Shown here: piece by piece, positions 24,010 through 32,260 of the stretch | How the letters are laid out: each line of letters begins with the position of its first letter | Numbering within the stretch: position 1 is the stretch's first letter | From: CAZJVD01 sp964549505 | GTDB taxonomy: Bacteria; Bdellovibrionota; UBA1018; CAZJVD01 | Length of the DNA stretch: 64,000 bases | Direction of reading: 5' to 3' | Assembly: GCA_964549505.1 (NCBI GenBank) | Contig: CAZJVD010000001.1 | Location: forward strand, 434,001-498,000 | The notes under the pieces: generated by a model | Told to the model about the DNA's origin: nothing | Seen by the model: only the letters and a program-made list of their open reading frames with translations | Databases searched by the model: none | Program-made: the position numbers and the translations under genes

Positions 24010-25974
24010 ATGCAATCCAGCAGTCGGGCCAACGCTCTGGCCGGTACTCAGGCCAACACGCGTTATGACGTTTTGATCGTCGGCGGCGGACATGCAGGCG
24101 CTGAGGCGGCACACGCTGCAGCGCGAATGGGTTGTACCGTAGCCCTCGTCACACAATCCGCGCAAACCATTGGCGTTCTTTCATGTAACCCGGCGATGGG
24201 TGGGCTGGCCAAGGGGCAGCTTGTGAAAGAGGTGGATGCGCTGGGCGGAATCATGGGTCGGATCACCGACCGAACGGCGATTCAATATCGAACATTGAAC
24301 GAGAGCAAGGGTCCGGCAGTCCGTTCGAGTCGCGCTCAATGTGACAAGCGTCGCTACGCCGAGGAGATGCAAAGTTTTTTGCAGGCCGTTCCAGGGCTCA
24401 CGATTCTTGAAGGCGAAGCTGTCGACCTACAGCTTGAGAAAACAGCAGATTTGCCGCGTGTTTCGGGTGTTTTTCTTGCGGATGGTTCGAAGCTTACCGC
24501 ACGTTCGATCGTCATCACGTCCGGAACTTTTTTACGATCGGTCATGCATTTTGGTGGTGAACAAAAGAGAGGTGGACGTTTTGGTGAGCAGTCCGCTGAT
24601 GCACTCAGCGCAAAACTCAGCGACTACGGACATCGGCTTCGTCGGCTCAAAACGGGGACGCCTCCGCGTCTCCATCGTCGTTCGATCGATTGGAGTCGAG
24701 TCGAACCGCAGCTCGGAGATGCAGACCCGCGCCCTTTTTCTTTTTTTCAGAAGCTCGATCGGTTTCCTTGGCTCGAGCAGCGTCCGTGTCATATCACCTA
24801 CACCAACGAAAAGACGCACAGCATTATACAAGATAACTTATTGAAATCAGCCATGTATTCAGGCGCTATCACGGGCATCGGGCCGCGTTATTGTCCGTCG
24901 ATCGAGGATAAGATTTCACGTTTTCGAGACAAAGATCGCCATCAGATTTTCTTGGAACCCGAAGGTCTCGATGTTGACGAAGTTTATGTGAATGGAGTTT
25001 CGACATCTCTTCCGCCGGAGGTTCAAGAGCTCTTCATTCGATCGATTGTCGGGTTGGAGCACGCTGAGTTTCAGCGTTTTGGTTACGCCGTTGAGTACGA
25101 CGCCGTGGATTCGCGCGATCTTCGTCTGACATTCGAATCTAAGCAGATTTCTGGGCTTTTTTTCGCGGGGCAGGTCAACGGAACTTCCGGGTACGAAGAG
25201 GCGGCGGCTCAGGGGTTCGTCGCTGGGGTTGGTGCTGCAAACCGCGTGTTAGAGCGCGAAGAGTTTGTGCTCGGTCGCGATCAGGCCTACATCGGCGTCC
25301 TTTGCGATGACCTGACCTCCCGCGGTCTGGACGAACCTTACCGAATGTTCACATCCCGCGCGGAACACCGCCTTTTTCTGCGTGAAGACAACGCGGATCT
25401 ACGTCTGAGCGAGGTGGGTTACAAGCTGGGCGTGCTCTCGGTCGAGGATTTTCGTCAGTTTGAGGCGCGGCGTGAAGCCTTTGAGACCCTGAAAACAGCT
25501 GTTCAGGGGTTTTATGCTTTCCCGCGACCCGAAACATCGGTCATTTTGTCAGCAAAAGGGACTACACCGATCAAGGACCGAGCATCGGGTGCGGATCTTT
25601 TGAAGCGCCCTGAGCTTGGATTTGCGGATTTGGTGGATCTTGGTTTTTCAACGGGGGCCGATGTTCCACGTGGAACATCCGAACAGATCGAAACGTTCTT
25701 TCGTTATGAGGGTTATATCAAGCGTGAACGCGAACGGATGGATGGCGTGCTTCGAAATGACGCCTACCCGATCCCCGCAACCGTCGATTTCGCAGAAATC
25801 CCAGGAATTTCGAACGAAATTCGTGCACGTCTCGCTGATGCGCGTCCGACTACGCTTGGTCAAGCCTCGAGAATCCCTGGAGTGACCCCTGCTGCGGTCG
25901 CAAACCTCCTCGTCTATTTTAAAATCACGGAGAAAGCCTTATGGAACAAGAATTCAACCTCGAAAACGCACTAG
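24010..25974 (+). CDS. mnmG: tRNA U34 cmnm5 modification enzyme, FAD-dependent subunit MnmG
   Basis: 654 residues. The dinucleotide-binding motif VLIVGGGHAGAEAA is followed by SCNPAMGGLAKGQLVKEVDALGG, the FLRSVMHFGG segment, KTGTPPRL and a second nucleotide site near GLFFAGQVNGTSGYEEAAAQG, then the helical C-terminal MnmE-binding domain. With MnmE it installs cmnm5 on tRNA wobble U34. The first 18 residues are extra, so the start might be slightly later, although ATG 24010 is the first in frame. A perfect parS-type 16-mer lies in its coding sequence at 25662. The end overlaps rsmG by 34 nt. Confidence 0.96.
   Translation: MQSSSRANALAGTQANTRYDVLIVGGGHAGAEAAHAAARMGCTVALVTQSAQTIGVLSCNPAMGGLAKGQLVKEVDALGGIMGRITDRTAIQYRTLNESKGPAVRSSRAQCDKRRYAEEMQSFLQAVPGLTILEGEAVDLQLEKTADLPRVSGVFLADGSKLTARSIVITSGTFLRSVMHFGGEQKRGGRFGEQSADALSAKLSDYGHRLRRLKTGTPPRLHRRSIDWSRVEPQLGDADPRPFSFFQKLDRFPWLEQRPCHITYTNEKTHSIIQDNLLKSAMYSGAITGIGPRYCPSIEDKISRFRDKDRHQIFLEPEGLDVDEVYVNGVSTSLPPEVQELFIRSIVGLEHAEFQRFGYAVEYDAVDSRDLRLTFESKQISGLFFAGQVNGTSGYEEAAAQGFVAGVGAANRVLEREEFVLGRDQAYIGVLCDDLTSRGLDEPYRMFTSRAEHRLFLREDNADLRLSEVGYKLGVLSVEDFRQFEARREAFETLKTAVQGFYAFPRPETSVILSAKGTTPIKDRASGADLLKRPELGFADLVDLGFSTGADVPRGTSEQIETFFRYEGYIKRERERMDGVLRNDAYPIPATVDFAEIPGISNEIRARLADARPTTLGQASRIPGVTPAAVANLLVYFKITEKALWNKNSTSKTH
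25662..25677. promoter_or_regulatory. parS centromere site 1
   Basis: TGTTCCACGTGGAACA, a perfect 16-bp palindrome. It matches the bacterial parS consensus TGTTTCACGTGAAACA except for the symmetric C/G pair that is common in proteobacterial sites. It lies inside mnmG, 1.2 kb upstream of parA, where ParB is expected to load and spread. An identical copy lies at 26457. Confidence 0.88.
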
Positions 25975-26630
25975 CCGCAAACTCTGAGACCGCACGTTTT
26001 CGAGAACGTCTCTCGAGTACTCAGGTCGAGAAGCTTTCTTTGTTCTATGAGTTGATTATTCATGAAAACACCGTTCAAAATCTCACTCGTCTGACAAATC
26101 CAGAAGACTTTGTAAGGGGTCATCTCCTTGATGTGTTCTGGTTGGGTGAAATAGCGGAGTTTCGAGAGCGCTCAGACAAATCGTCACAGGCCTCTCCTCT
26201 ACTCGATCTTGGCTCAGGCCCCGGAGTTCCTGGGCTGGCCGCAGCGATAATGTTTGGTGGACACTGGGTTCTCGCAGAATCTGAGCAGCGCAAGGCCGAC
26301 TTTCTGTCGCGCGCCGTGAGTACTCTTAAGATGTCCGATGTTCGGGTCTTTCCGGGGCGTGCCGAAGATTTTTTGAAAAAAAATCAAACGAGTGTTTCGG
26401 CGGTTGTCTCTCGAGCAGCCGGTAAGGTGGATAGGATACTCAGCTGGATATCTAATTGTTCCACGTGGAACACTCTTTTCTTATTGAAGGGACCAGGCTG
26501 GGAGGCCGAGTCCGACGAGAAAATCACAGATGAGCTTCGGGCTCAGTTCGATTTCAGAATCTGCGGAGATTTTGGCGCTGATTCTGAAAACAAGCGCACG
26601 ATTTTCGTGCAGATCACACGCAAAGAGTAG
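25941..26630 (+). CDS. rsmG: 16S rRNA (guanine-527-N7)-methyltransferase RsmG
   Basis: 229 residues. The SAM-binding motif LLDLGSGPGVPGLAAAI is at mid-protein, preceded by the N-terminal helical region HENTVQNLTRLTNPEDFVRGHLLD typical of RsmG (GidB). It methylates G527 of 16S rRNA. It starts 34 nt inside mnmG, the usual gidA-gidB arrangement. Its coding sequence contains the second parS site (26457-26472) and several GAGTACTC palindromes (26015, 26318), with another just after the stop (26631). Confidence 0.93.
   Translation: MEQEFNLENALAANSETARFRERLSSTQVEKLSLFYELIIHENTVQNLTRLTNPEDFVRGHLLDVFWLGEIAEFRERSDKSSQASPLLDLGSGPGVPGLAAAIMFGGHWVLAESEQRKADFLSRAVSTLKMSDVRVFPGRAEDFLKKNQTSVSAVVSRAAGKVDRILSWISNCSTWNTLFLLKGPGWEAESDEKITDELRAQFDFRICGDFGADSENKRTIFVQITRKE
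26457..26472. promoter_or_regulatory. parS centromere site 2
   Basis: A second exact copy of TGTTCCACGTGGAACA, 795 bp from the first, inside rsmG and about 400 bp upstream of parA. Two identical 16-bp palindromes beside parAB are strong evidence for the ParB loading locus of the chromosome. Confidence 0.88.
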
Positions 26631-26797
26631 AGTACTCACGGCGCATAGCGTTCAGACATTTTTTTGGCGACCGATAAATTCTGAGTATGCAGTCAAAGAT
26701 TTTCTCTTGATTACCCATCAAGCGGTGGTTAGCCTATAAGAGTAGCCGCAAAGGATTTTCGCGGCGAAAAGTTTAAACGCCCAACACAACCACATTG

Positions 26798-26834
26798 CCT
26801 CAATCGGGACGCGAAGTGAGCGTCCCGATCGAGC
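26798..26834 (+). promoter_or_regulatory. Long hairpin in the parA leader
   Basis: TCGGGACGC (26804-26812) pairs perfectly with GCGTCCCGA (26820-26828) around a 7-base loop. The stem can extend outward by about four more pairs past one A-C mismatch. No T-run follows, so it is not an intrinsic terminator. It lies 40 nt before the parA ATG, whose AGGAGG is unobstructed. Possible mRNA leader element or protein-binding operator. The rest of the 26631-26868 spacer has a GAGTACTC palindrome and an AT-rich stretch but no gene. Confidence 0.45.
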
Positions 26835-26868
26835 CAACCGGGCAAGCGCAGTAAAATCAGGAGGAAAA

Positions 26869-27744
26869 ATGGGGAAAGTCGTTGCCATCGTCAATCAAAA
26901 GGGCGGTGTCGGTAAGACCACAACGACTGTCAATCTCGCCGCCTCACTCGCAGTAGGTGAGCATCGCGTGCTTGTGATTGATTTTGATCCTCAGGGAAAC
27001 GCATCGAGCGCACTCGGTGTGGAGATCACTCCCGAGTTTTCAACAAAAACTATTTATCAATGTCTGGTGGCTGGCCTTCCCATGGAAGAGGCGGTTCGCA
27101 AGACGGAGATCGACGGTCTTTCGGTTGTTCCGGCGAACAGCAATCTCGCGGGTGCAGAGCTAGAGTTGGTGTCAGCGTTTTCGCGCGAAAACAAGCTGAA
27201 AATGGCTCTGTCTACGATTCGAGATAAGTACGATTTCATCCTGATCGATTGTCCACCGTCACTCGGCCTTCTCACGATCAATGCTTTTACAGCCTCGGAT
27301 TCGTATCTCGTTCCGTTACAGGCCGAGTACTTTGCACTCGAAGGCTTGTCTTCTCTCATGACGACGGTTCATTTAATTCGTCAAAGTACGAACCCTGATC
27401 TCAAAGAAGAAGGAATTCTTCTAACGATGTTTGCTGGTAACCGCCTCGCGCATGAAGTGGAAAAAGAAGTGCGCGGTCATTTTGGGACGATTGTTTATCA
27501 AACGGTTGTTCCGCGAAACATCAAGCTCAGTGAGTGCACGAGCTTCGGAAAACCAATTCTGCTTTATGACATCGATTCGAAGGGATGTTTGGCCTACCTC
27601 AATTTGGCGAAAGAATTTCTGAACAAGAATCGGCCGCAGATTTCTCCACCGCCATTTGTTGTGGAAGACGCACGGTCATACTTTTTGCCGAGCGGTGCAT
27701 CAGCGAGCGACGCACCATCGGACAAAAAATATGTCAGTAGCTAA
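26869..27744 (+). CDS. parA: Chromosome-partitioning ATPase ParA (Soj)
   Basis: 291 residues. The deviant Walker A NQKGGVGKTTTTVNLA (signature Lys at residue 11, catalytic Lys 16), DFDPQGNAS, and Walker B LIDCPPSLGLLT identify ParA. ATP-dependent nonspecific DNA binding and ParB-stimulated hydrolysis move parS-ParB complexes apart. The last 40 residues (Pro/Ser-rich) are variable. A strong AGGAGG ribosome-binding site precedes the ATG. parB follows, and a bactofilin gene lies after it; in Myxococcus bactofilins scaffold ParABC, so a similar tether is possible here. Confidence 0.96.
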   Translation: MGKVVAIVNQKGGVGKTTTTVNLAASLAVGEHRVLVIDFDPQGNASSALGVEITPEFSTKTIYQCLVAGLPMEEAVRKTEIDGLSVVPANSNLAGAELELVSAFSRENKLKMALSTIRDKYDFILIDCPPSLGLLTINAFTASDSYLVPLQAEYFALEGLSSLMTTVHLIRQSTNPDLKEEGILLTMFAGNRLAHEVEKEVRGHFGTIVYQTVVPRNIKLSECTSFGKPILLYDIDSKGCLAYLNLAKEFLNKNRPQISPPPFVVEDARSYFLPSGASASDAPSDKKYVSS

Positions 27745-27754
27745 GGGAGTGAAC

Positions 27755-28801
27755 GTGGGAACAGGTAAACCAGTTTTAGGTAAGGGTTTGGCGTCTCTCT
27801 TTCCGGGGCTAGCTTCGGGAGATGCGGCGGCGACAGCGACGATGACAGAGTCCGGGTCGGATACGACTGTTTCGCAAGAGGCAGGCGCCGGTGTGGCGGC
27901 CGCTTCGAACAAAGATCGGCATCCTGGAATCAGCATGATCGATGTTGAGCAGATCCGCGTGAATCCCTACCAGCCTCGACGAGAATTTGACGACGACGCT
28001 ATCAAGGAACTTTCGCAGTCGATTCAAGCGAACGGTGTGATTCAGCCGCTTGTCGTGCGGAAGACTTCGGAAGGTTTTCAACTCATTGCCGGCGAACGGC
28101 GCCTTCGGGCTGCCAAACTTGCAGGATTGAAGAGTGTTCCAATCGTGATCCGTCGCACGACCGATCGCGAGTCGCTTGAGCTTGCGATCATTGAGAACGT
28201 CCAGCGCCAGGATCTCAATCCGATCGATGAGGCGATGGCTTACGCACAACTGCTTCAAGACTTTTCGCTCACCCAAGACGAGATCGCACGTCGTATTGGT
28301 AAGGACCGCGCCACGGTCGCAAACCTGCTTCGGCTACTGCGTCTGCCTGAAGAAGCCATACTGGCTTTGAAAAATGGTCAGATCAGTTCGGGGCACGGCA
28401 AAGCGTTGTTGGGTCTCGAGGCGCGCGAAGATCGACTCGCGCTGCTTGCCGAGATTTTAGAAAAAGACCTCAGCGTTCGACACCTCGAGGTTCGTGTCGC
28501 GGAGATCCTGGCTCAGCGGGCCAAGGAGGCTCTCTCGGCAGAATCAACCACACCAGCCATGCCGATCGACACCCAAAGCGCCTTCATGTTGCGATGCACT
28601 GAGATTGGTAAAAGTCTACTTAACATCTTGAGTCCAAAGGGAGTTTCGCGTATCGAATTCAAAGGTCGTGAGCGACGCGGAAAAATTGTCCTACATTATA
28701 AGTCGAGAGAAGATCTTGATCGTCTGCTCGACCACCTACAGAATAGAGGTTTATGGGAGCAAAACCCGAACTCGTCATCCCAGGAAACAGCCTCGACGTA
28801 A
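27755..28801 (+). CDS. parB: Chromosome-partitioning protein ParB (Spo0J)
   Basis: 348 residues from the GTG at 27755, preceded by AAGGGAG with five-base spacing. An ATG at 27731 overlapping the parA stop is the alternative start and adds 8 residues. After the GKGLASLFPG motif and an Ala/Ser linker comes the ParB/Srx CTPase domain (NPYQPRREF, GERRLRAAKLAG), then the parS-binding helix-turn-helix (TQDEIARRIGKDRATVANLLRLL, SSGHGKALL), and a C-terminal dimerisation domain. It should bind the two parS sites at 25662 and 26457. Confidence 0.95.
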   Translation: MGTGKPVLGKGLASLFPGLASGDAAATATMTESGSDTTVSQEAGAGVAAASNKDRHPGISMIDVEQIRVNPYQPRREFDDDAIKELSQSIQANGVIQPLVVRKTSEGFQLIAGERRLRAAKLAGLKSVPIVIRRTTDRESLELAIIENVQRQDLNPIDEAMAYAQLLQDFSLTQDEIARRIGKDRATVANLLRLLRLPEEAILALKNGQISSGHGKALLGLEAREDRLALLAEILEKDLSVRHLEVRVAEILAQRAKEALSAESTTPAMPIDTQSAFMLRCTEIGKSLLNILSPKGVSRIEFKGRERRGKIVLHYKSREDLDRLLDHLQNRGLWEQNPNSSSQETAST

Positions 28802-29157
28802 CAGCCGTCATTGAACAGGGCTGTGAGTTTGAAGGGAAGCTGTGCTTTCACGGCACGGTTCGTATCAACGGAATTTTTCGAGGCGAGATCTATACGCCTG
28901 ACACACTTGTTGTTGGCGAAAGCGGACGCGTCCAAGGTCAGATCGATGCAGGTGTCGTCGTGATCAATGGCGAAGTTTCCGGCGAAGTTCGCGCCAAGCA
29001 TCGAGTGGAAATCCACCAGCCGGCCGTCTTTCGCGGCGATATTTTCACGCCGAGTTTGCGCGTCGATGAAGGTGTTATCTTCGAAGGTTCGAGCAACATG
29101 GCTCACCCAACCGGAAAGTCACAGCCGAAGCGCGTTGAACGCGTAGTCAGTCCTTGA
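28753..29157 (+). CDS. Bactofilin (polymer-forming cytoskeletal protein)
   Basis: 134 residues. A short N-terminal tail is followed by a repetitive beta-helix core: hydrophobic-Gly repeats such as GCEFEGKLCFHGTVRINGIFRG and GEVSGEVRAKHRVEI. The tail is short and basic. Bactofilins self-assemble without nucleotide into filaments and often scaffold cell-wall enzymes or chromosome-segregation proteins. The gene overlaps the end of parB by 49 nt, so it is coupled to parAB, recalling the bacNOP-parABC locus of Myxococcus. Confidence 0.9.
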   Translation: MGAKPELVIPGNSLDVTAVIEQGCEFEGKLCFHGTVRINGIFRGEIYTPDTLVVGESGRVQGQIDAGVVVINGEVSGEVRAKHRVEIHQPAVFRGDIFTPSLRVDEGVIFEGSSNMAHPTGKSQPKRVERVVSP

Positions 29158-29208
29158 CCTAATCCCCATCCGCAGTGTACCACCGCGTTGTTACCAACGG
29201 AGCGTAGC

Positions 29209-29655
29209 GTGGGCGAAATTCTGCACCAACTGGATATCAACAGCACGGTTTTCATCCAAGTCGGCATTTTCTTTGTTGTTTACATGTTTGTGTCGTCGGT
29301 CTTTTTGAAACCGTATTTGCAGCTTTTTCAAGTGCGCCGACAGCGCACGGTCGAAGACCGCAAAGCGGCGCAGAAGCTCATGGCTGATGCGCAGGCGAAG
29401 CTTGAAGAGTACCAACGACAGCTTGGTCAAGCGCGCGATAAGACACGGCAAGATTTTGATCAAACCATGAAAGAAGTTCGGAAGTCCGAAGCTCTGATTC
29501 TTTTCAAAGCGCGCGAAGAAGTGAAAAATCTCATGCAGAAAGCAGCGGTGGACGCTGAAAAACAAAAAGCTGCGGTGGTTGCGCAAGTCGCTCTGCAGTT
29601 GGACGGGATGGCTTCGCAGGTGAGCGATCGCCTTCTCAAGGGAGAGGACCGCTGA
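29209..29655 (+). CDS. atpF': ATP synthase Fo subunit b'
   Basis: 148 residues from the GTG at 29209 (CGGAG seven bases upstream); an in-frame TTG at 29188 is less likely. One N-terminal membrane helix (about 8-30) is followed by a long, charged coiled coil (KAAQKLMADAQAKLEEYQRQL and onward), the architecture of the b-type peripheral stalk. A distinct second b-type gene follows 3 nt later, so this is the b' form found in deltaproteobacterial-type and photosynthetic operons. Confidence 0.85.
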   Translation: MGEILHQLDINSTVFIQVGIFFVVYMFVSSVFLKPYLQLFQVRRQRTVEDRKAAQKLMADAQAKLEEYQRQLGQARDKTRQDFDQTMKEVRKSEALILFKAREEVKNLMQKAAVDAEKQKAAVVAQVALQLDGMASQVSDRLLKGEDR

Positions 29656-29658
29656 CCT

Positions 29659-30153
29659 ATGGGTTCACTTCTTTGGCCGTTCATCAATCTCGCGATCTTA
29701 TTGGGCGTTCTCTATAAGCTTCTTAAGGAGCCCGTGAAAAAATACGTTCGTGAGCGTCACGAGCGGATCGCGACGGATCTCACAACGTCGCGATCGATGC
29801 TGAAGGAAAGTCGAGAGAAGTTTGAAGACTTCTCTGCGCGGCTCAAGTCACTCTCAAACGAAATCGAAGCGATGCGAACGCAGATGGCACGCGAATCCGC
29901 GAACGTAAAAGATAAAGTCCTGAAGCAGGCGGAAGCCGCATCCAAAGCAATGTTACGAGATACCGAAGCGAGCTTGCTGGCTCTCGAAGAGCGTGTTCGT
30001 GCGGAAGTGCGAGCTGAGATCGCCGAGAAACTCTTGGTACAGGCTGAGGCAAAGATTAAGAAGGCGCTCACTCAAGAAGTGAAGACACGCTACCGCTCGG
30101 ACTTCTCATCGCAGTTCAAGCGTGCTGAATCGCGAAAGGAAACGGCGTTATGA
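29659..30153 (+). CDS. atpF: ATP synthase Fo subunit b
   Basis: 164 residues. A single membrane helix at the N-terminus (LLWPFINLAILLGVLYKLL) carries a short periplasmic start. The rest is a long Lys/Glu/Arg/Ala coiled coil ending near residue 150, forming the stator stalk with b' and the delta subunit. It starts 3 nt after atpF'. The atpH gene starts 10 nt beyond its stop. Confidence 0.88.
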   Translation: MGSLLWPFINLAILLGVLYKLLKEPVKKYVRERHERIATDLTTSRSMLKESREKFEDFSARLKSLSNEIEAMRTQMARESANVKDKVLKQAEAASKAMLRDTEASLLALEERVRAEVRAEIAEKLLVQAEAKIKKALTQEVKTRYRSDFSSQFKRAESRKETAL

Positions 30154-30163
30154 GGTCGTTCTT

Positions 30164-30709
30164 ATGAGCTTGGCTCGAACCTATGCGCGCGCGTTTCATG
30201 AAACCGCATCGAAAGAACCTCAGGAGATCAGCCAACTCCGCGCATTCTCAAATCTCGTGGACTCGAACTCAGTGTTGGAGTCCTGTCTGACAAGTCCGAT
30301 GACGTCGGTGCAGGAAAAGACTGCGGTTGTTGACGGTATCCAAAAGAAAATGGCGTTCTCGCCTCTGGTGCTTCGGTTTGTGGGGTTGTTGATTCGCAAG
30401 AATCGCCTGATACATCTGAAAGCGATTTTAGCGGCTCTCGAAGAAGTGCGAATTGAGTCAGAAGGCGGCACGCTCGGACAGATCGTCTGCGCCGACGAGA
30501 TTGGTGACAAAGAAGTGGCCGATCTCGCGTCAGCTTTTCGCGCCGTTTTGGGAAAGAAAGTGGATTTTCAGACATCAACCGATCCGAGTTTGCTCGCGGG
30601 TCTCAAAGTGACCGTCGAAGGGATTACCTACGACGGTTCGCTCAAGGGACAGCTCGAGCGTGTTCGTCGAGCGGTAACGGGCGCTGCCGGCGCAGGCAGT
30701 AGCGGATAG
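30164..30709 (+). CDS. atpH: ATP synthase F1 subunit delta
   Basis: 181 residues from the ATG at 30164 (GAGG eight bases upstream); the frame opens earlier but that part overlaps atpF and is not conserved. It starts with the family pattern LARTYARAFHETA, followed by the six-helix N-terminal domain, and FVGLLIRKNRLIHLKAIL. The C-terminal domain has the DPSLLAGLKVTVEG motif. It joins the stator stalk to the top of the alpha3beta3 ring. Confidence 0.9.
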   Translation: MSLARTYARAFHETASKEPQEISQLRAFSNLVDSNSVLESCLTSPMTSVQEKTAVVDGIQKKMAFSPLVLRFVGLLIRKNRLIHLKAILAALEEVRIESEGGTLGQIVCADEIGDKEVADLASAFRAVLGKKVDFQTSTDPSLLAGLKVTVEGITYDGSLKGQLERVRRAVTGAAGAGSSG

Positions 30710-30742
30710 GTTTTAAAAAAGGATTAAGAGGAGTCAGTTGAA

Positions 30743-32254
30743 ATGCAGATTCGTCCAGAAGAAATCACGCAGATTTTAAAAGCACAGCTCTCGGACTTTG
30801 AGAAAAAGCTGGATGTCTCGGAGACGGGAACAGTTGTTTCTGTCGGCGATGGCGTTGCGAAGATCTATGGTCTCGAAAAGGCCATGGCCGGTGAGCTCGT
30901 GGATTTTGGAAAAGAAACTTACGGCATGGTTCTCAACCTCGAAGAGGAAAGTGTCGGGGTTGCGATCTTAGGTCACTACGAAGGTGTGACGGAAGGTGCG
31001 ACGGTTCGTCGTACGGGTCGCATCGTTGAGGTTCCAGTTGGGAAAGGCCTCTGTGGCCGCGTCGTCAACGCCCTCGGACAGCCGATCGATGGGAAAGGCG
31101 AACTGAAGAGCGAAGCCAACCGTCGCGTTGAGATCAAGGCGCCCGGCATTGTGGATCGTCAATCGGTTAAAGAGCCTCTTCAAACAGGTCTTAAGGCAAT
31201 CGACGGCATGGTGCCGATTGGTCGTGGTCAGCGTGAGTTGATCATCGGTGACCGTCAGACCGGAAAAACGGCTGTCGCCCTCGATACGATCATCAACCAA
31301 AAGGGCAAAGGCGTTTTCTGTATTTATGTGGCCATCGGACAGAAACAATCGACGGTCGCTCAAGTCGTCGACAAACTCCGACGTCACGGAGCTTTGGATC
31401 ACACGATCATTGTTGCGGCGACGGCTTCTGAGTCCGCGCCACTTCAGTTTCTCGCACCTTATACAGGTGTGACCATTGGCGAGCATTTTCGGGACAACGG
31501 CCAGCATGCGTTGATCGTCTATGACGATTTGACGAAGCAGGCACAGGCGTATCGCCAGCTTTCGCTCCTGTTGCGACGTCCTCCGGGTCGCGAAGCTTAT
31601 CCGGGCGATGTTTTCTATCTTCACTCGCGTCTTCTTGAGCGCGCGGCGAAACTTTCGGACAAGCGTGGCGGCGGGTCGCTGACGGCACTTCCGATCGTCG
31701 AAACACAGGCAGGTGACGTGTCGGGTTATATTCCGACAAACGTGATTTCGATTACGGACGGACAGATTTTTCTCGAAACCGATCTTTTCCACTCGGGCGT
31801 ACGTCCGGCGATCAACGTCGGTCTCTCGGTTTCACGGGTGGGTGGTGCAGCACAGATCAAGGCAATGAAGCAGGTCGCGGGAACTTTGCGGCTGGAGCTC
31901 GCACAGTATCGTGAGAAGCAAGCGTTTGCGCAGTTTGGATCGGATCTCGATACGGCGACGCAACGTCAGCTCGCTCGAGGAGAAAAGCTAGTCGAAATCT
32001 TGAAACAAGGTCAGTACGAGCCGATGGGCGTCGAGCGGCAAGTCGCGATCATTTTCGCGGCGACCAACGGCTATCTTGATCAAGTCAAGAAGGACAAAGT
32101 GAAGCAGTACGAAACAGAGTTCAATTCCTTCTTAGACCGCAAGTATCCCCAACTGTTACCGACCCTTCTGCAGAAAGCGCAGATCTCGGATGATATTAAG
32201 GCGCAGCTTGTGGCGGCACTCAAAGAGTTCAACACGGAATTTTCAGGACAGTAA
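30743..32254 (+). CDS. atpA: ATP synthase F1 subunit alpha
   Basis: 503 residues, standard length. It has the beta-barrel N-domain, the P-loop GDRQTGKTAVALDTI near residue 170, the FLYIHxRLLERAAK equivalent (YLHSRLLERAAK), and the ATPase alpha/beta signature PAINVGLSVSRVGG. Alpha subunits carry the noncatalytic nucleotide sites. A GAGGAG ribosome-binding site precedes the ATG. It lies between atpH and atpG, the conserved order. Confidence 0.97.
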   Translation: MQIRPEEITQILKAQLSDFEKKLDVSETGTVVSVGDGVAKIYGLEKAMAGELVDFGKETYGMVLNLEEESVGVAILGHYEGVTEGATVRRTGRIVEVPVGKGLCGRVVNALGQPIDGKGELKSEANRRVEIKAPGIVDRQSVKEPLQTGLKAIDGMVPIGRGQRELIIGDRQTGKTAVALDTIINQKGKGVFCIYVAIGQKQSTVAQVVDKLRRHGALDHTIIVAATASESAPLQFLAPYTGVTIGEHFRDNGQHALIVYDDLTKQAQAYRQLSLLLRRPPGREAYPGDVFYLHSRLLERAAKLSDKRGGGSLTALPIVETQAGDVSGYIPTNVISITDGQIFLETDLFHSGVRPAINVGLSVSRVGGAAQIKAMKQVAGTLRLELAQYREKQAFAQFGSDLDTATQRQLARGEKLVEILKQGQYEPMGVERQVAIIFAATNGYLDQVKKDKVKQYETEFNSFLDRKYPQLLPTLLQKAQISDDIKAQLVAALKEFNTEFSGQ

Positions 32255-32260
32255 ACACCC

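Noticed and set aside
26631..26868. oriC or small RNA gene between rsmG and parA
   Set aside because: No DnaA boxes found; the hairpin has no terminator tail and no promoter could be assigned to a separate RNA.
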